Below are positions 60,855 to 64,000 of a stretch of DNA of 64,000 bases, piece by piece. Source of the stretch: Rhizobium sp. (GTDB lineage Bacteria; Pseudomonadota; Alphaproteobacteria; Rhizobiales; Rhizobiaceae). The notes under the pieces are model-generated. The model was given only the letters and a program-made list of their open reading frames with translations. It searched no databases and had not been told where the DNA came from. Both the position numbers and the translations under genes were made by a program. Numbering within the stretch: position 1 is the first letter of the stretch; the number at the start of each line of letters is the position of its first letter. The stretch is from NCBI GenBank assembly GCA_003527225.1, contig DPXQ01000065.1, forward strand, positions 1 to 64,000, in the 5' to 3' direction.

Positions 60855-60879
60855 GGAACCTCCTTGTTGCCGAATTGTT
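60855..60879 (+). promoter_or_regulatory. EcfG-type promoter candidate for the small lipoprotein gene
   Basis: GGAAC (60855-60859), 16 bases, TGTT (60876-60879). The -35 is exact and the -10 core GTT is kept. It is about 38 nt upstream of the lipoprotein start. Confidence 0.5.
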
Positions 60880-60917
60880 GCAGGCGCATCTTACGAAACA
60901 TTGCCATGGAGACCGCC

Positions 60918-61208
60918 ATGAAGAAGGCAATTGTCATGATAGCGTGCGCGCTCGCTCTCGCCGCATGCACCACAAGCACCACACCATACGCTGATGGCAG
61001 CGGAATTGCGCCGATACCGGGAAGCATCACCTATGGCGGACAGCCTCGTACCAAACTGACGAAATCGCCGATCGGAAGCATCTTTGAGCATCGCTTTACG
61101 GATAGCCGTGGTCGTGGCGTATTCGAAATCTATCGCATTGAGCCCGATCGGAGCCTTACAATCGTCAGCCGTCGATATGAACCTATTTTTCCTAGGTTCG
61201 GCCGCTAA
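60918..61208 (+). CDS. Small lipoprotein, function unknown
   Basis: A 96-residue protein with a signal peptide ending in the lipobox LALAAC, so it should be lipid-anchored. Beyond that are a Ser/Thr-rich linker and a C-terminal basic stretch (FTDSRGRGVFEIYRIEPDRS). A GGAG ribosome site lies 7-10 nt before the ATG at 60918. It is followed 13 nt later by the DNA glycosylase gene, so the two may be cotranscribed from the stress promoter. Confidence 0.75.
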   Translation: MKKAIVMIACALALAACTTSTTPYADGSGIAPIPGSITYGGQPRTKLTKSPIGSIFEHRFTDSRGRGVFEIYRIEPDRSLTIVSRRYEPIFPRFGR

Positions 61209-61221
61209 CGCTGTCTAGCCA

Positions 61222-61821
61222 ATGGATATGAGCAGCAGAACCATCCAGAGCCCGGATGGGGCCTTCTTTAATCGCTGCGCCGTCGATGTGGCCCGCGAAC
61301 TGGTCGGTGCCTGTCTGATGATTGCGGGCATCGGCGGCATTGTCGTGGAAACCGAGGCCTATGAGCCGGATGATCCCGCCTCACACAGCTTTCGCGGAGA
61401 GACCTTGCGGAACCGGTCCATGTTCGGACCGTCGGGCCACGCCTATGTCTACAGGTCCTATGGCATCCACTGGTGCCTGAATGTCGTCTGCCGACCGGCA
61501 AGCGCGGTGCTGATCCGCGCAATTGAGCCCGTATGGGGTATCGAGCAGATGCAGGTACGGCGCGGCCGCGTCGACCCTCTCTCGCTTTGCTCGGGGCCCG
61601 GACGTCTCTGCCAGGCGCTTGCCGTCAGCAATACGCACGATGGTCTCTCGCTCGCCACCCATCCGTTCAGTATTACGCTGCCGCGCTCACCCCTGCCGGT
61701 CGTCACCGGCAGGCGCATCGGCATCACAAAGGCAGTCGACCGGCCATGGCGCTTCGGCCTTGCCGGCTCCTCCTACATCAGCAAACGCTTCAAGGACGGA
61801 GAGACCGGAATCATTGGCTAA
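61222..61821 (+). CDS. 3-methyladenine DNA glycosylase (AAG/MPG family)
   Basis: A 199-residue repair enzyme that removes alkylated purines. The family core is IVVETEAYEPDDPASHSFRGETLRNRSMFGPSGHAYVYRSYGIHWCLNVV. The catalytic Glu is within ETEAY, and the intercalating residue region follows in YVYRSYGIH. The length matches the family. It sits at the end of the stress island. Confidence 0.93.
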   Translation: MDMSSRTIQSPDGAFFNRCAVDVARELVGACLMIAGIGGIVVETEAYEPDDPASHSFRGETLRNRSMFGPSGHAYVYRSYGIHWCLNVVCRPASAVLIRAIEPVWGIEQMQVRRGRVDPLSLCSGPGRLCQALAVSNTHDGLSLATHPFSITLPRSPLPVVTGRRIGITKAVDRPWRFGLAGSSYISKRFKDGETGIIG

Positions 61822-62072
61822 TTGCCGGCCAGGTATCGCGGCCGTCAGGTTGCTTCGACGGGGGCACTGATTTCGCCCCGAAGGACGCGAAGAATTCGCC
61901 TGTCGGCGTTTTCGCCGTCGAGTCAATCAGCCATTGCCCGGGAGGAGACAGAAAAAATATCTTCTTCAAACTCAACCTGAATTCGAAGGTTTACGGTCAT
62001 GCACTGCAATCCATATGACAATCATGGTCTCGATCGGCCAGCCAAGGCTGGCCGATCGGGTGCGTGAACGCC
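61822..62072. other. Gap between the glycosylase and soxD, with a strong hairpin
   Basis: Two hundred fifty-one bases without a gene between convergent coding ends. It contains the perfect dyad at 62031-62058 described separately. Confidence 0.5.
62031..62058. terminator. Perfect 13-bp dyad near the 3' end of soxD, terminator-like
   Basis: A 13-bp perfect stem CGATCGGCCAGCC/GGCTGGCCGATCG (62031-62043 with 62046-62058) with a 2-base centre. It is 15 nt beyond the soxD stop on the minus strand. No T-run follows, so it may be a transcript-stabilising or Rho-assisted hairpin rather than a classical terminator. Confidence 0.5.
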
Positions 62073-63203
62073 TCAGTCGATGCCAGCGCCCGAAGGCTGG
62101 TCATCCTCACCGGAATCCTCGGGCGTTACGTCGAGGACTGCTGCATGCATCTTGATCGCGGCAGGTTCTGGCGCGCAGTTGGTCATGCAAGGCTCTGCCT
62201 TGTTGACATAGTGCGGCTCCTGGAGACGGTCATCGGCGATGAAATTCTCCTCGTTCGGTAGTCTGATCGAGGCAAAATTTTCTTTCGACAGTTCGAAGTT
62301 CTCGTCCGAAACCTCGTCATTGAGGAAGAGCAGATAGGCCGTGAGTGCATAGACATCGTCGTTGGACAACGACCGGGCATTGCCGAATGGCATGGCGCGC
62401 CGGACATAGTCAAAGACGGTCGACAGGTAAGGCCAATAGGACCCTATTGTCTTCTCGGGTCGATCCGCCTGGAGCGTCCCCTGACCACCGGCCAACACGG
62501 GGCGGCGCCCGACAGCCTCGCCGAAGTCGCCGTGGCAGGATGCACAGTTCTCATCATAGATGGCCATGCCTTGGGAAACAGTCCCCCGGCCTTCCGGCAA
62601 TCCAAGCCCATCGGGGCGGACATCAATGTCCCAGGCCGCGATCTCATCAGGCGTGGCCACACGGCCAAGCTTGAAATGGGCCCCGGCACCGACAGTCTCG
62701 GCACTTGCGGCTGGCTGCGGTTGCTCAGCGGCTGGCTTCGCCTCGGCCACTTGCTGGGACGCGGCCGGGCTCTCAGGAGCCTTTGTCTCTTCCTTCGGCT
62801 TTGTCTCCCCGGATGCCGCAGAGAAGGTCTCAAGGTAGGCGATGACATTCTCCAGGTCATCCTCCTTCGTCAAGCCTGCGAAAGTCATCTTGGTTCCCTT
62901 GACGACATCCTTCGGCTTGGTCAGGTAGGCCTGCAGGGTCTCTTCGTCCCAGACAAGCCCGCCCTCCCCGGCCTTCATCATCGCCGGCGAATACTTGTAT
63001 CCTTCCGCCGTACCAGCCTTACGTCCGATTACGTCGTTGAGCACCGGTCCCACCTTGTGCTTGGCATTTTCGCCAACGGCATGGCATGCCGCGCACTTCG
63101 AGAAGACCTTCTTGCCGGCCTCGGCGTCCGAAGCAAAAGCGGCGGGTGCCCAGGATAGCAGCAACCCGGCAGTCAGGAGCAGCGGTTTACGAAATTTCGA
63201 CAT
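62073..63203 (-). CDS. soxD: Sulfane dehydrogenase cytochrome subunit, dihaem cytochrome c
   Basis: A 376-residue exported dihaem cytochrome c. The signal peptide ends near AFASD (residue 25). Haem motifs are C37-x2-C40-H41 (KCAACH) and C220-x2-C223-H224 (NCASCH), in two domains joined by an Ala/Pro/Glu/Lys-rich linker at about 120-175. The start at 63203 overlaps the upstream gene by 17 bases. SoxD pairs with SoxC to oxidise the sulfane sulfur of SoxY-bound thiosulfate in the periplasm. Confidence 0.88.
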   Translation of the reverse strand: MSKFRKPLLLTAGLLLSWAPAAFASDAEAGKKVFSKCAACHAVGENAKHKVGPVLNDVIGRKAGTAEGYKYSPAMMKAGEGGLVWDEETLQAYLTKPKDVVKGTKMTFAGLTKEDDLENVIAYLETFSAASGETKPKEETKAPESPAASQQVAEAKPAAEQPQPAASAETVGAGAHFKLGRVATPDEIAAWDIDVRPDGLGLPEGRGTVSQGMAIYDENCASCHGDFGEAVGRRPVLAGGQGTLQADRPEKTIGSYWPYLSTVFDYVRRAMPFGNARSLSNDDVYALTAYLLFLNDEVSDENFELSKENFASIRLPNEENFIADDRLQEPHYVNKAEPCMTNCAPEPAAIKMHAAVLDVTPEDSGEDDQPSGAGID

Positions 63204-64000
63204 TCTCGATGCCTCCGTCCTTGTTGACGTACCAGGTCTGGATGCCATTGTTGTGATAAACGGAATTGGCGCCGCGAACGCTGCGCAACTGATCCTTCGT
63301 CGGCTGGATGAAACCCTGCTCGTCAATCGCACGCGATTGCAGGAAGAGTTCCGAACCGTCCCAGTCGAACTCGTAGTAGAAGCGGTGCAGCGCTTTAGGC
63401 AGGCTGGGGCCATCGATACGGGCCGTATGCCAGTTGCGCCCGCCATCGACGGTCACATCCACGCGCTTGATCGTTCCATTGCCGGACCAGGCAAGACCGG
63501 TCAGGACAAGCGGGCCCTTGCCGTGCTTGATTGGCGCCTGCGGGCTTGGGTTGGTGATGACCGACTTGACGTCCATCGCCCATGTGAACTTGCGCGCTTT
63601 TCCGTCCGGCATCAAATCGGTATACTTCGACGTCTCTTCGCGCTGCTCCCATGGCTGGTCACCGACCTCCAGACGCCGCAGCCACTTCACCCACATATTG
63701 CCTTCCCAGCCGGGTACGACGAGGCGGAGCGGATAACCCTGCTCGGCGCGAAGCGCCTCACCATTCATGCTGAAGGCGACCATGCAGTCGTCGAGTGCCT
63801 TATCCATCGGGATCGAGCGGGTCATCGCCGCAGCATCCGCGCCTTCGGCGAGCAACCACTTGCCCTCCGTCTTGACGCCAGCTTCCGCAAGCAGCGTCTT
63901 CAAGGGGACGCCGGTGTACATTACACAATGCAGCATGCCGTGGGTAAACTGACAGCCGTTGAGCTGGGAACCGCGCCACTCCATACCGGAATTGGCTGCG
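63187..64000 (-). CDS. soxC: Sulfane dehydrogenase molybdopterin subunit, N-terminus outside window
   Basis: The visible 271 codons are the C-terminal part of a sulfite oxidase-family enzyme, with GMEWRGSQLNGCQFTHGMLHCVMYTGVPLK and the C-terminal dimerisation domain (VDVTVDGGRNWHTARIDG). The frame is open to the window edge. The leading residues AANSGMEW follow the family, where the molybdenum-ligating Cys sits just before AA/AG-N, so that Cys lies at or just beyond the edge. It overlaps soxD by 17 bases. The remaining sox genes, if any, would be to the right. Confidence 0.88.
   Translation of the reverse strand, partial: AANSGMEWRGSQLNGCQFTHGMLHCVMYTGVPLKTLLAEAGVKTEGKWLLAEGADAAAMTRSIPMDKALDDCMVAFSMNGEALRAEQGYPLRLVVPGWEGNMWVKWLRRLEVGDQPWEQREETSKYTDLMPDGKARKFTWAMDVKSVITNPSPQAPIKHGKGPLVLTGLAWSGNGTIKRVDVTVDGGRNWHTARIDGPSLPKALHRFYYEFDWDGSELFLQSRAIDEQGFIQPTKDQLRSVRGANSVYHNNGIQTWYVNKDGGIENVEIS

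Noticed and set aside
1..64000. tRNA, rRNA, insertion sequence or integrase gene
   Set aside because: No cloverleaf-like sequence, rRNA segment, transposase motif or flanking direct repeats were seen on either strand by reading. A dedicated tRNA/rRNA search was not possible here.

Overview
The window reads as chromosome from an alphaproteobacterium of the Rhizobiaceae type (Rhizobium/Agrobacterium/Neorhizobium/Ensifer-like). This rests on GC-rich coding sequence, an amino acid:[carrier protein] ligase cluster of the rhizobial kind, several GGAAC-N16/17-cGTT (EcfG-type) stress promoters, a cobalamin riboswitch and a dense set of catabolic and surface-polysaccharide genes. I see no insertion sequence, prophage, CRISPR array, rRNA or tRNA. 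The one decayed gene is a short-chain dehydrogenase remnant at 50790-50955.

Layout. 126-4194: two tandem paralogous aldehyde dehydrogenases, divergent from an AraC-type regulator with two 11-bp direct repeats 21 bp apart in the gap. 4399-5832: a third aldehyde dehydrogenase. 5872-7287: small membrane protein, cobalamin riboswitch, stand-alone CbiM-like cobalt transporter subunit, terminator. 7412-15224: purC, a TetR regulator and a three-gene RND efflux system. 15277-19087: a MerR-XRE-cupin fusion regulator divergent from gabT-gabD (GABA degradation). 19113-21928: efp divergent from epmA-epmB (elongation factor P and its lysylation enzymes). 22138-27962: carrier protein, acyl-CoA dehydrogenase-like protein, amino acid:[carrier protein] ligase, DUF1839 protein and a family 2 glycoside hydrolase, an operon whose product is unknown to me.

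27989-38598: part of a surface-polysaccharide locus (double alpha/beta hydrolase, Wzx-like flippase, two glycosyltransferases, a Wzz/Wzc-like chain-length protein with a degenerate nucleotide-binding domain, an O-antigen polymerase-like membrane protein, a GH5 glycanase). 38854-39738: purU. 39887-46874: a kinase/degenerate-M23/aminotransferase-fold fusion, a LysR regulator, an FAD amine oxidase (pipecolate-oxidase type) and an ALDH7-type piperideine-6-carboxylate dehydrogenase. Together they suggest that hydroxylysine and pipecolate/lysine breakdown converge on 2-aminoadipate semialdehyde. 47063-50955: an APH/P-loop kinase fusion, a 6-phosphogluconate-dehydrogenase-like oxidoreductase, a LysR regulator and the SDR remnant. 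51116-58953: ppsA, a CUT1 sugar ABC importer and a PfkB-type sugar kinase, with FNR/FixK-like boxes upstream of ppsA and of the importer. 59285-61821: a general-stress island (single-domain response regulator, two small stress-type proteins, a small lipoprotein, a 3-methyladenine glycosylase). 62073-64000: soxD and a truncated soxC (sulfur oxidation), the latter running off the right edge.

The best candidates for under-described biology are the carrier-protein operon at 22138-27962 and the hydroxylysine/pipecolate group at 39887-46874. All functional names are from reading translated sequence and family knowledge; no database search was run.
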